From the NCBI GenBank assembly GCA_035940775.1, contig DASZEN010000013.1:62001-126000 (forward strand): DNA of 64,000 nt. The letters run 5' to 3'. Both the position numbers and the translations under genes were made by a program. Positions 1 through 6,928 of the stretch are shown here, one piece after another (position 1 is the first letter of the stretch; each line of letters begins with the position of its first letter). The stretch is from DASQYE01 sp035940775. Its GTDB lineage: Bacteria > Acidobacteriota > Blastocatellia > Pyrinomonadales > Pyrinomonadaceae. Below the pieces are notes generated by a model. It ran no database searches. It had not been told where the DNA came from and saw only the letters and a list, made by a program, of their open reading frames with translations.

Positions 1-122
1 ATGACGACGGCGCGCAAATTCGCGCCGAGTTCGTCCGCGAGACGACGGCCCGCGCCCGCCAGCCCTCGCGCGGATTTGTCGAACCCTGCGGAAGCGAATA
101 GACAGATGAGAACGTCGTTCAT
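1..122 (-). CDS. etfA: Electron transfer flavoprotein subunit alpha, N-terminal fragment (runs off window)
   Basis: Reading the reverse strand from an ATG at 122-120 gives about 40 residues starting MNDVLICLFASAGFDKSARG and continuing with a GAGRRLADELGANLRAVV-like stretch, which fits the start of EtfA. It lies 48 bp downstream of the EtfB gene in the same direction, the usual etfB-etfA order. EtfA binds FAD and, with EtfB, passes electrons from acyl-CoA dehydrogenases to the respiratory chain. The rest of the protein lies outside the window, so domain content cannot be checked. No strong Shine-Dalgarno sequence is visible. The assignment rests on order plus the short N-terminus. Confidence 0.72.
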   Translation of the reverse strand, partial: MNDVLICLFASAGFDKSARGLAGAGRRLADELGANLRAVV

Positions 123-170
123 GGATTATGCGATAGACAGCAGGGCAGTAGCGTTGTTGTTCCGTCTCTT

Positions 171-980
171 TTACAGCGCGCGCGTCACTTCAACCAGTCG
201 GCGTGCGAAAGCCTCTACCTTTTCGTCGAGCGTGTCGCCCGTGACAAACTCGCAGCGCGTCTCCTTCTGCGGGATGAAAAGCTCCGCCACTTCGTAGTAA
301 CTGTTTCCGGCGCGCGCCTCGTCGGCGTCAATGCCAAGCTCAGCGAGCGTCCATTTCGTGAGCGGCTGGCGATACGACATCATCACGTCTCGGACTTTAG
401 GGATGCGCGGCACGTTGTGTTCGTCGTTGGTCACGGTGACGACTACGGGCGGCTCCGCCTCGACCACTTCCCAGCCCGTGTCCGTCTGTCGCTTGAGCCT
501 GAGCAGGCGCGCGCCCGCCGCCTCTATGCTATCGACGAAAGAGACGCAGGGCAGACCCAGCTCTTCGGCGACGAGCGCGCCCGTCTGCCCTGCCCCCCAA
601 TCGCCAGCCTCGCGCCCGGTCATCACAAGATCGAACGCGCCCAGCTTTCGGATGGCGGCTGCGAGCACGCGCGCCACCGCCAGCGGATCCGGGTTCGGGT
701 TGCCTTCGTTCGTGACGAGCGCCGCCGCGTCCGCTTTCATCGCCAGCGCCTTGCGCAGAGAGTCTTCCGCAGAAGGCTGGCCGTATGAGAGCACTGTAAT
801 CCTTGCGTCGCCGACGCGCTCGCGAAGCTGCAAAGCCGTTTCGAGCGCATTCTCGCAGAAGATGTTGGTGACCAGATTGGCGCCGTCGCGCTCCATCTCG
901 CGCCTCTCCGCGTCGATGCGGAAATCGCGCGCCGGTATCTCCGGGTCTGGAATCTGTTTGAGACAAACAAGAATGTTCAT
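171..980 (-). CDS. etfB: Electron transfer flavoprotein subunit beta
   Basis: A 269-residue protein, close to the usual EtfB length. It starts MNILVCLKQIPDPE, the classic EtfB opening, and carries the AMP-binding/ETF beta signature region near residues 175-215 (VVEAEPPVVVTVTNDEHNVP then RIPKVRDVM). The cytoplasmic EtfA/EtfB heterodimer takes electrons from acyl-CoA dehydrogenases and delivers them to ETF:quinone oxidoreductase. It sits 29 bp downstream of a TetR regulator gene and 48 bp upstream of etfA, so the three probably form one operon. An acyl-CoA dehydrogenase is divergent to that operon, giving a coherent fatty-acid or branched-acid oxidation context. Confidence 0.93.
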   Translation of the reverse strand: MNILVCLKQIPDPEIPARDFRIDAERREMERDGANLVTNIFCENALETALQLRERVGDARITVLSYGQPSAEDSLRKALAMKADAAALVTNEGNPNPDPLAVARVLAAAIRKLGAFDLVMTGREAGDWGAGQTGALVAEELGLPCVSFVDSIEAAGARLLRLKRQTDTGWEVVEAEPPVVVTVTNDEHNVPRIPKVRDVMMSYRQPLTKWTLAELGIDADEARAGNSYYEVAELFIPQKETRCEFVTGDTLDEKVEAFARRLVEVTRAL

Positions 981-1009
981 GAAGGAATCAGGGATTTCAG
1001 ATTCAGGGT

Positions 1010-1651
1010 CTAGCCTTTAACTACCCGCAAGCCTCTCTTCTGCGCGGCGCGCGATTCCGGAAGCAGCAGACCGTGGAGCGCGATCTTGACAATCTCTGCG
1101 GCCGTTTGTTCGGCCGTCAGAGCGCCGCCCTGCCTGAACCAGCGCGATAACCAGTTAATCATCCCCAGCAGGCAGAAGGTGGCGGCCGTAGTGTCCACGT
1201 CCTGCAGCTTTCCCGAAGACTTTAATTCATTCAGAAGGTCGCGCAGGTAATCGAAGTATTCACGCTTACGCTGCGTGATTTTTCTACATTGGGCGGGCGT
1301 CAGGGCCGTCACTTCGTCAACCAGGATGGTGATCGCGCCCTGCCCCCTGGTGACGAGCTGCGCGTGGCTGGCGATGAGAAAGCGCAGGCGCGCCTCGGCA
1401 TCCTTGATCTCTTTGGCCGGGGCAGCCACCTCTTCGTCCAGCTCGTCCAGACCGAAATTCATGATGTCGAACAGCAGCTCTTTCTTCCCGCTGATGTAGT
1501 GGTAGAGCCCCGCCTTGGTCATCCCCAGCGCGTTGGCTATGTCGTTGACGGAGGTGGCATCATATCCCTTGCGCAGTATGATTTGCGCCGCCGTGCGGTA
1601 AATCTCGGCCAGGCGCTCGTTGCTCGGTGCTGATTTTTTTTGGGCTTTCAT
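1010..1651 (-). CDS. TetR/AcrR family regulator of acyl-CoA metabolism (FadR/KstR2/PfmR-like)
   Basis: A 213-residue TetR protein. Residues about 12-60 form the helix-turn-helix (IYRTAAQIILRKGYDATSV then IANALGMTKAGLYHYISGKK). The C-terminal ligand domain (HAQLVTRGQGAITILVDEV, LLGMINWLSRWFR) resembles the TetR_C_33 type found in regulators that sense acyl-CoA. It precedes etfB-etfA and is divergent from an acyl-CoA dehydrogenase, with a palindrome in the shared promoter region. The inferred role is a repressor of this fatty-acid oxidation set, released by an acyl-CoA thioester. The ligand cannot be read from sequence. The start codon follows a short AAGG tract. Confidence 0.88.
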   Translation of the reverse strand: MKAQKKSAPSNERLAEIYRTAAQIILRKGYDATSVNDIANALGMTKAGLYHYISGKKELLFDIMNFGLDELDEEVAAPAKEIKDAEARLRFLIASHAQLVTRGQGAITILVDEVTALTPAQCRKITQRKREYFDYLRDLLNELKSSGKLQDVDTTAATFCLLGMINWLSRWFRQGGALTAEQTAAEIVKIALHGLLLPESRAAQKRGLRVVKG

Positions 1652-1719
1652 CCTTGTTCTTCAATTTGCGCGGAGCGGTGCCGAAGGGGGTTGTGCACGC
1701 AGCCGCCATGATGTTATTT

Positions 1720-1738
1720 TACCGACCGTCCGGTAGGT
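1720..1738. promoter_or_regulatory. Candidate TetR operator in the TetR/acyl-CoA dehydrogenase divergent promoter
   Basis: TACCGACCGTCCGGTAGGT contains the half-sites ACCGACCG and CGGTAGGT, which match at 7 of 8 positions as an inverted repeat with a 2-bp spacer. From memory it resembles the TACCGACCG-type sites bound by fatty-acid TetR regulators such as Thermus PfmR. It lies 69 bp from the TetR start and 102 bp from the dehydrogenase start, so it could control both directions. Binding by the adjacent TetR protein is inferred. Confidence 0.6.
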
Positions 1739-1839
1739 TGCTGTTATACATCCGAACCACGCCCGGCGTCAACAAATCCGGTCACGGTCGCTCTCTAAGG
1801 GTTTGAGCCCACGATCAATCGAAAAAGAGTTCTTAAATT

Positions 1840-3612
1840 ATGTCAGCCAAAACAGACGCCATTAGAACCGGAGGCGGAGACTTCTTAAGCGCCACGACGA
1901 CGAGCGAAGAGGTGTTCACGCGCGAAGACCTATCGGGTGCGCAGCAGATGTTCGGCCGCATCGCGCAGGATTTCATGCGCACGGAAGTCCTGCCCGTCGA
2001 AGAGCGAATCTACAACAGGGATTGGGCCTTGACGCGCGAGCTGCTCGTAAAGGCCGGGGAGCTTGACCTGCTCCGCGTGGACATCCCGGAAGATTACGGC
2101 GGCCTCGGGCTCGACAAGGTAAGTTCGGCTTACGTGAGCGAACAGATCGGCGTGATGCCGTCGTTTGCGGGCTCGCTCGGCGCTCACACGACCATAGGCA
2201 CGCTGCCACTGGTCTACTTCGGCACCGAAGAACAGAAGGCGAAATACCTGCCGCTCCTGGCCTCGGGCGAATGGGTCGCGGCCTACGCTTTGACCGAGCC
2301 CGGCTCCGGCTCAGACGCCCTCGCCGCAAGAGCCCGCGCCACGCTCGACAGCGACGGCACTCACTATATTTTGAACGGCCAGAAGATGTGGATAACTAAC
2401 GGCGGCTTCGCGGACGTGTTCACCATCTTCGCCAAGGTTGACGGCGAGCGATTCACGGCCTTCATAGTCGAGCGCGCGATGGGCGTCGTAAGCGGGCGCG
2501 AGGAGCCGAAGCTCGGGCTCGACGGTTCTTCGACGACGGCGCTCATACTGGAAAACGTGCGCGTGCCCGTAGAGAACGTGTTGGGCCAGGTGGGCCAGGG
2601 CCACCGCGTAGCCTTCAACATACTGAATCTTGGCCGCCTCAAACTCGGCACGCGCAACATAGGCAGCGCCAGGCAGGCACTGACGCGAGCGGCGCGCTAC
2701 GCGGTCGAGCGGCAGCAATTCGGGCGCGCCATCAGCGAGTTCGGCATGATACGTCAGAAGCTGGGCGAGATGGCCGTGCGTTGTTTCGTCGGCGATGCGA
2801 TGGTTTACCGCACGCTCGGCGACGTAGACAGGGCGCTCGAAGCCATCGCGCCCGATGATAGGGCGCGCGTGCTCAAGACCATAGAGGGTTTCGCCGTCGA
2901 ATGCTCCATCAATAAAGTCTGGACGAGCGAGGCGCAAGGCTTTGTGGTGGACGAGGCGTTGCAGGTTTACGGCGGCTACGGGTATTCGAGGGAGTTCCCG
3001 GCCGAACGCGCCTACCGCGACGCGCGCATCACGCGCATCTATGAAGGTACTAACGAGATCAACCGCCTCATCATCCCTACGCGTCTTTTAAAGAACCCGC
3101 AGACGGCGCGCCTCTTCACCATCGAGAACGCCATGCGCGCCCTGGAGGATTCAAACGATTCGACGACTCCCACAGGAGAGACGCCTTTTTCAGCAGAGCG
3201 TGCGCTGCTCGCGCGCGCCAAACGTCTGGTCGTCTTTACACTCGGGCGCGCGAAGGCCGCCTACGGTGACCGCTTAACCGACGAGCAGGAAGTTCTGGCC
3301 CACATCGCAGACATAATCATAGAGGTTTACGCCGTGGAGAGCGCGATTCTCAGGGCCGAGAAACTCAGGAGCGCCGGGGGCGAGCAGTATTCCGCAACGC
3401 CTTCGGACATCGCGCGCACTTACAGTAGCGATGCTGCGGATCGCATGGAGCACTCGGCCAGGCAGGTCCTCGCCGCCGTCGCAAAGCCGGAAGAGGTCGG
3501 CACGCTGCTCGACAGCGTGCGGCGGCTCACACGTCACGAGCCCTATGACACCGTTGCCGCTCGCCGCCGCATCAGCGACGCGATCCTCCGCGCCGGGCGC
3601 TATTACCTGTGA
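1840..3612 (+). CDS. Acyl-CoA dehydrogenase with C-terminal extension (VLCAD/ACAD9-like length)
   Basis: A 590-residue flavoprotein that oxidises acyl-CoA to trans-2-enoyl-CoA and passes electrons to ETF. The N-terminal, middle and C-terminal acyl-CoA dehydrogenase domains occupy roughly residues 35-430. Visible motifs are YALTEPGSGSDA and GQKMWITNGG in the middle domain and QVYGGYGYSREFPAERAYRDARITRIYEGTNEI (split here for length) in the C-terminal domain. In the last of these, Glu402 of YEGTNEI is the usual catalytic base. A further 160 or so helical residues follow, as in VLCAD/ACAD9-type enzymes, and may aid dimerisation or membrane association. It is divergent from tetR-etfB-etfA, which would supply its regulator and electron acceptor. 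Substrate chain length is not readable. Confidence 0.93.
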   Translation: MSAKTDAIRTGGGDFLSATTTSEEVFTREDLSGAQQMFGRIAQDFMRTEVLPVEERIYNRDWALTRELLVKAGELDLLRVDIPEDYGGLGLDKVSSAYVSEQIGVMPSFAGSLGAHTTIGTLPLVYFGTEEQKAKYLPLLASGEWVAAYALTEPGSGSDALAARARATLDSDGTHYILNGQKMWITNGGFADVFTIFAKVDGERFTAFIVERAMGVVSGREEPKLGLDGSSTTALILENVRVPVENVLGQVGQGHRVAFNILNLGRLKLGTRNIGSARQALTRAARYAVERQQFGRAISEFGMIRQKLGEMAVRCFVGDAMVYRTLGDVDRALEAIAPDDRARVLKTIEGFAVECSINKVWTSEAQGFVVDEALQVYGGYGYSREFPAERAYRDARITRIYEGTNEINRLIIPTRLLKNPQTARLFTIENAMRALEDSNDSTTPTGETPFSAERALLARAKRLVVFTLGRAKAAYGDRLTDEQEVLAHIADIIIEVYAVESAILRAEKLRSAGGEQYSATPSDIARTYSSDAADRMEHSARQVLAAVAKPEEVGTLLDSVRRLTRHEPYDTVAARRRISDAILRAGRYYL

Positions 3613-3616
3613 ACGA

Positions 3617-3691
3617 AGGGCGGCAGCGATGGGGGATGAAAGGATTGCTTTAACTTCCTTGAATGCTCTTCTTATTCATCGCTGCCGCCCT
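3617..3691. terminator. Long inverted repeat between convergent genes (possible bidirectional terminator)
   Basis: Positions 3617-3631 (AGGGCGGCAGCGATG) and 3677-3691 (CATCGCTGCCGCCCT) are a perfect 15-bp inverted repeat with a 45-nt loop. It fills the gap between the end of the acyl-CoA dehydrogenase and the end of the convergent small gene, and its right arm touches that gene's stop codon. There is no clean U-tract, so termination by this stem is inferred. Confidence 0.45.
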
Positions 3692-4149
3692 CATCCTTCA
3701 TCCTTTAGCTCTCCTCCCTCGTCCCTTCGCTGCGCCCAGCGTTCGAGGAGCTTTCGACGATTTTCCAGCTTCTTTTCGATGTCCGGCACTCTGACCACGA
3801 GTCGTTCGAGATTGGCCAGATAATCAGGTTCGCCTATGGTTTCCCTGATTTCGCTCAGGAACGGTTGGAGCTTGGCGAAAACCACTATGTGTTCCGAGTT
3901 GCCGTCCAGAAAGAGCTTTGCGTCGATCCCGCCGTTGTTGACGAAGGAGGCCGCCGTCTCCCAGTGCGAGACGACCATGCGATAAAAAGCGCTATGCTTC
4001 TCGCCGCTTAGCAGGAGGCGAACTATATCCTTGCCGCTCTGCGGCGCGAACTCCGTGAAGAACCAGCGACGCGCCGTGCGCATCAGCGCTTCGCTCCTCA
4101 TCTCGTAAAGCTTAAGAATGGCGATAACATCCAAAGGCTTTGTCTCCAT
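3691..4149 (-). CDS. Conserved hypothetical protein (DUF4760-like helical protein)
   Basis: A 152-residue soluble, mostly helical protein with no signal peptide or membrane segment. It begins METKPLDVIAILKLYEMRSE and has a charged C-terminus rich in Arg, Glu and Lys (IEKKLENRRKLLERWAQRRD) that could form a coiled coil. I do not recognise a defined function. The pattern of a helix, an aromatic patch (RRWFFTEF) and LFLDGNSEHIVVFAKLQPFL is loosely like DUF4760-type proteins. It starts 21 bp after the stop of the secreted TPR protein and is probably co-transcribed with it. Coding character is good across the whole frame. Confidence 0.6.
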   Translation of the reverse strand: METKPLDVIAILKLYEMRSEALMRTARRWFFTEFAPQSGKDIVRLLLSGEKHSAFYRMVVSHWETAASFVNNGGIDAKLFLDGNSEHIVVFAKLQPFLSEIRETIGEPDYLANLERLVVRVPDIEKKLENRRKLLERWAQRRDEGGELKDEG

Positions 4150-4170
4150 GAGTATTCATCCTCTCCCGAC

Positions 4171-4908
4171 TTAACGATTCAGAACCGAGGTCATATTCGC
4201 AATCTTCAGCGACGCCAGGGCGACCTGCGTCTCTTTTGACAACCGCGAGCGGCACAGCTTCAGATTGTAAGCGGCCTCTTCAAAATCCGTGCTCGACTGC
4301 CGGAGCGCGATTTCAAACTCTCGTTCCGCTTCCGTGATGCGCCCGGCAAGAGCCAGCATCACTCCCAGATTATTATGCGCCGCCGGAAACCTCTCTTTTG
4401 AGCGCGCGAGCGCCTCTCTAAACAGAGCCGCCGCGCTTTCGTAACGTCCCTCGCTCCCCGCAATCAGCCCCAGCCTGTAATGAGCGACCGCAAGCCCTGC
4501 CTCCGCGTACTTACCATCAGAGATGGCTATGGCCCGCCCGTAGACCTCCTTCGCTTCCCCGAGCCGCCCTGACATTTCAAGCGCGATCCCCAGAGCATAA
4601 AGCGCTTTCGGGTAACGCCCGCCGCGAGCCTCAATCGCCCTGCGATACATGGCGATTGATTCATCCGTTCGGTTCAACTCGAAATAGCAGACGCCTATGT
4701 TGTAGAGGGCCTGCGCGTAAACTGCGCCCTTCTCCTCCGCGACTTGCTCGTACTCTTTGACGGCCGCATCGTATTCGCCGCGCGCGTACCTTTCATTGCC
4801 GCGCCTGATTGCTTCGGCCGCGTCCTCAGCGTCGCCCGCCCTGGCCACCCCGATAGCGCCCGAGTACGTCAGCAACAACAACACCAGTATTAATCTCGTC
4901 TTCATCAT
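4171..4908 (-). CDS. Secreted tetratricopeptide repeat protein
   Basis: A 245-residue protein with an N-terminal signal peptide (MMKTRLILVLLLLTYSGAIG, cleavage likely after ARA near residue 24). It has about five TPR units between residues 30 and 225, such as RGNERYARGEYDAAVKEYEQ and ALYNIGVCYFELNRTDESI. TPR arrays are protein-protein interaction scaffolds, and this one should act in the periplasm or at the outer membrane. It is followed 21 bp later by a small cytoplasmic hypothetical protein. No partner can be named. The repeats are regular and there is no sign of truncation. Confidence 0.85.
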   Translation of the reverse strand: MMKTRLILVLLLLTYSGAIGVARAGDAEDAAEAIRRGNERYARGEYDAAVKEYEQVAEEKGAVYAQALYNIGVCYFELNRTDESIAMYRRAIEARGGRYPKALYALGIALEMSGRLGEAKEVYGRAIAISDGKYAEAGLAVAHYRLGLIAGSEGRYESAAALFREALARSKERFPAAHNNLGVMLALAGRITEAEREFEIALRQSSTDFEEAAYNLKLCRSRLSKETQVALASLKIANMTSVLNR

Positions 4909-5047
4909 CGTCGTCTCCCCCGCTGTCTATTGAATTTAGCGTTGGAGGCGAGGATAAAGGCTGCTGGCTTCGGGCGTCTTTCCCTTTATTGCTGAGCGTT
5001 GACGAATCTTGCTACAAGGATTCGACGCGCCGCCGGAAACCCCTTGT

Positions 5048-5908
5048 TCAAGACTGAAACATAAGGCGATAAGAGAGCGGCGTGGTTCCGGTCAGCTTGC
5101 GAAATAGACGGCTGAAATGGCTCTGGTGGCTGAAGCCTGAGCGAAAGCCCACCTCGACGAGCGGTAATCGGCTTTCGGCCAGAAGCGACTTGGCCTGCTC
5201 GACGCGAAACTTTATCAGGTACTGGTGCGGCGTCGTGCCCGTGGCTCGCTTAAACTCGCGCGCGAAATGAAAAGTGCTCATCCCGGCTGCGCCCGCCAGT
5301 TCCGAAAGAGTCAAATCCCGCTCGTAGTTGTCGCCTATGAAATCCATCACCGCGCGCAGTTTTTGTCCCGTCAAGCCGCCCGTGAACCTCCGCGCGCCGG
5401 GGCGCGTCGCCGTGTAATGGCGCAGCAGGTGAACGGCCAAAAGGTTCGCAAGTGATTCCGCGTAGAGGCGACTGCCAGCGGACGACTCCGAATCAAGCTC
5501 GGCCAGAAGCGCCATGCCTATATTGCTGATGACCGGATCGCTGGGCGCGCACCGCTCGACGACCTCGACGCCGGAGGGCGCGCGCGAATCCGAAGCGGCG
5601 CGCAGTATGAGTGACGGCTCAAGATAGAGAGCCAGATGCTCGGCTTCGCCTTCGAGCCGTGCAGACATCGCCTGCCCGGAAGGAATCACGCACGCGCCGC
5701 CTCTGCCGTAACCGCGAACACGAAACCCGCTCGCCGTGCGTATCTCGCCATTGCAGGCTTCGCTCAAGGGCACGATGACCAGATGCTCTTTATGAACGTG
5801 CTCGGGCAGAACTCCGGCGCGGAAACGAAAGTGCTCGAGACGGATTCCGTCCCAGGAAGATTTCCTCTTGAAAACGGCGGGCGATTGTTTCAAAGCAAGC
5901 GCGTGCAT
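5048..5908 (-). CDS. AraC family transcriptional regulator
   Basis: A 286-residue regulator. The first 170 residues resemble a cupin-like AraC sensor domain (LPEHVHKEHLVIVPLSE). The last 100 residues hold the double helix-turn-helix (DLTLSELAGAAGMSTFHFAREFKRATG and PLVEVGFRSGFSHQSHFSRLFRKLTGTTP, each split by loops). It starts 12 bp downstream of a TetR gene in the same direction, so the pair is probably one operon. It may activate genes for stress or aromatic compound handling, but no target is visible nearby. A TetR-AraC pair suggests a two-tier switch. Identity as AraC is certain, the ligand is unknown. Confidence 0.92.
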   Translation of the reverse strand: MHALALKQSPAVFKRKSSWDGIRLEHFRFRAGVLPEHVHKEHLVIVPLSEACNGEIRTASGFRVRGYGRGGACVIPSGQAMSARLEGEAEHLALYLEPSLILRAASDSRAPSGVEVVERCAPSDPVISNIGMALLAELDSESSAGSRLYAESLANLLAVHLLRHYTATRPGARRFTGGLTGQKLRAVMDFIGDNYERDLTLSELAGAAGMSTFHFAREFKRATGTTPHQYLIKFRVEQAKSLLAESRLPLVEVGFRSGFSHQSHFSRLFRKLTGTTPLSYRLMFQS

Positions 5909-5920
5909 GATTTTTGAGCC

Positions 5921-6616
5921 TCACTTTGCTTGAGCGGCGCGACCGCTGCGCTTTCCCTTCTGTGAGGGCAAAGCCGTTGAGCCGCTCTTTGTTGAATGAC
6001 GGCGCAGACGTTCCAGTATGGCGTCACGCGCGCGCGTGAACGCCTGCTTATCGCCGTATAGCTGGAAAGCCCAGTTGGCTCCCATCTCCAGCGCATTGAA
6101 CTCGAAGGCAAGCTGCGCGGGGTCAACCCTACGGTCGAGTTGTCCGGCAGCCTGCGCCTCCACGACAGCGCGTCTGAGTATGGCAAGCCATTCCTTCATG
6201 ATCTCGGCGACGCGGTCGCGCACGGGGCCGGGGCGGCTGTCGAACTCTGCGGCGGCGGCCGAGAAAAAACATCCCCCACGGAATACGCCGCCGCGCACGT
6301 ATTGGAGCCAGATGTCACACAGCTTCCACAGACGCGCGACCCCCTGTTCGACGGCGAAGGCCGGGCGAATGACCTCGCGTATGAAGATTTCGCGCGCCGC
6401 CTCGACCGTGGCGAGCTGCAAATCTTCCTTGGAGCCGAAGTGAGCGAAAAGCCCGCTCTTACTCATCCCCGTCTCGGAGGCGAGCCGACCTATGGTCAGC
6501 CCCTCAAGGCCCTCCGCCGAAGCAAGGTTGACCGCCAGCTCTAAAATCCCCCGGCGCGTGCGCTCCCCATGAGCTTTGCGAGCCCTGGCGGCGGGCCTGA
6601 TCCCTTCCACACTCAT
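5921..6616 (-). CDS. TetR/AcrR family regulator (TetR_C_6/YxaF-like)
   Basis: A 231-residue TetR repressor. The helix-turn-helix lies at about residues 17-65 (GILELAVNLASAEGLEGLTI, LASETGMSKSGLFAHFGSKE). The C-terminal domain has the FRGGCFFSAAAAEFDSRPGP motif typical of a TetR subgroup with small-molecule effectors. The C-terminus is an unusually basic tail (QKGKRSGRAAQAK). It heads a likely two-gene operon with the AraC regulator 12 bp downstream. Just upstream lies a perfect palindrome beside a -10-like TATATT, so autoregulation is likely. The target genes beyond its own operon are not evident. Confidence 0.9.
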   Translation of the reverse strand: MSVEGIRPAARARKAHGERTRRGILELAVNLASAEGLEGLTIGRLASETGMSKSGLFAHFGSKEDLQLATVEAAREIFIREVIRPAFAVEQGVARLWKLCDIWLQYVRGGVFRGGCFFSAAAAEFDSRPGPVRDRVAEIMKEWLAILRRAVVEAQAAGQLDRRVDPAQLAFEFNALEMGANWAFQLYGDKQAFTRARDAILERLRRHSTKSGSTALPSQKGKRSGRAAQAK

Positions 6617-6653
6617 TTCGGAAATCTCCCGGAGAGGTCAATCATTCGACGCC

Positions 6654-6673
6654 AATATAGCACGAACGTTCGT
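6654..6673 (-). promoter_or_regulatory. TetR promoter -10 with adjacent perfect palindromic operator
   Basis: On the minus strand a TATATT box (complement of 6654-6659) lies 37 bp before the TetR start codon. Immediately upstream of it is ACGAACGTTCGT (6662-6673), a perfect 12-bp palindrome of the kind TetR dimers bind. A repressor seated there would cover the -35 to -10 spacer. No good -35 hexamer is seen at 17 bp. Confidence 0.55.
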
Positions 6674-6795
6674 TTTGTGCGAGACCGGGCGAATACAAGG
6701 AGCGCAACCCGGCGGGAAGCGCGCGCCACAGGAGGCTGGAGACGACCTGAGAGTGAAGAAAGCGCCAGCAGAAGATCGCGTTGACTGCGCTCAAA

Positions 6796-6816
6796 CGTGC
6801 TCGCCCGGCGAGCACG
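6796..6816. terminator. Strong GC-rich hairpin downstream of the ADOP permease
   Basis: CGTGCTCGCC, a single C, then GGCGAGCACG form a perfect 10-bp stem within the 312-bp gap between the TetR start and the permease stop. Read on the minus strand it follows the permease gene and is trailed only by TTTGAG, so it is a weak intrinsic terminator candidate. The rest of the gap (6674-6795 and 6817-6928) shows nothing gene-like. Confidence 0.4.
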
Positions 6817-6928
6817 GCAATTGCGCGCCGGGCTTGTCCGGATACTCAGCCCGCGTGAAGTCGGACAGAGAGCGCGCTTTGCGCGTCTTCTGCTGGCGAA
6901 GGAGAGCGTGCCGGAAGTGGCTGCTCTT

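Noticed and set aside
331..1020. Long plus-strand open frame opposite etfB
   Set aside because: It is antisense to a clear EtfB gene and shows the arginine/serine-rich composition of a GC-rich shadow frame.
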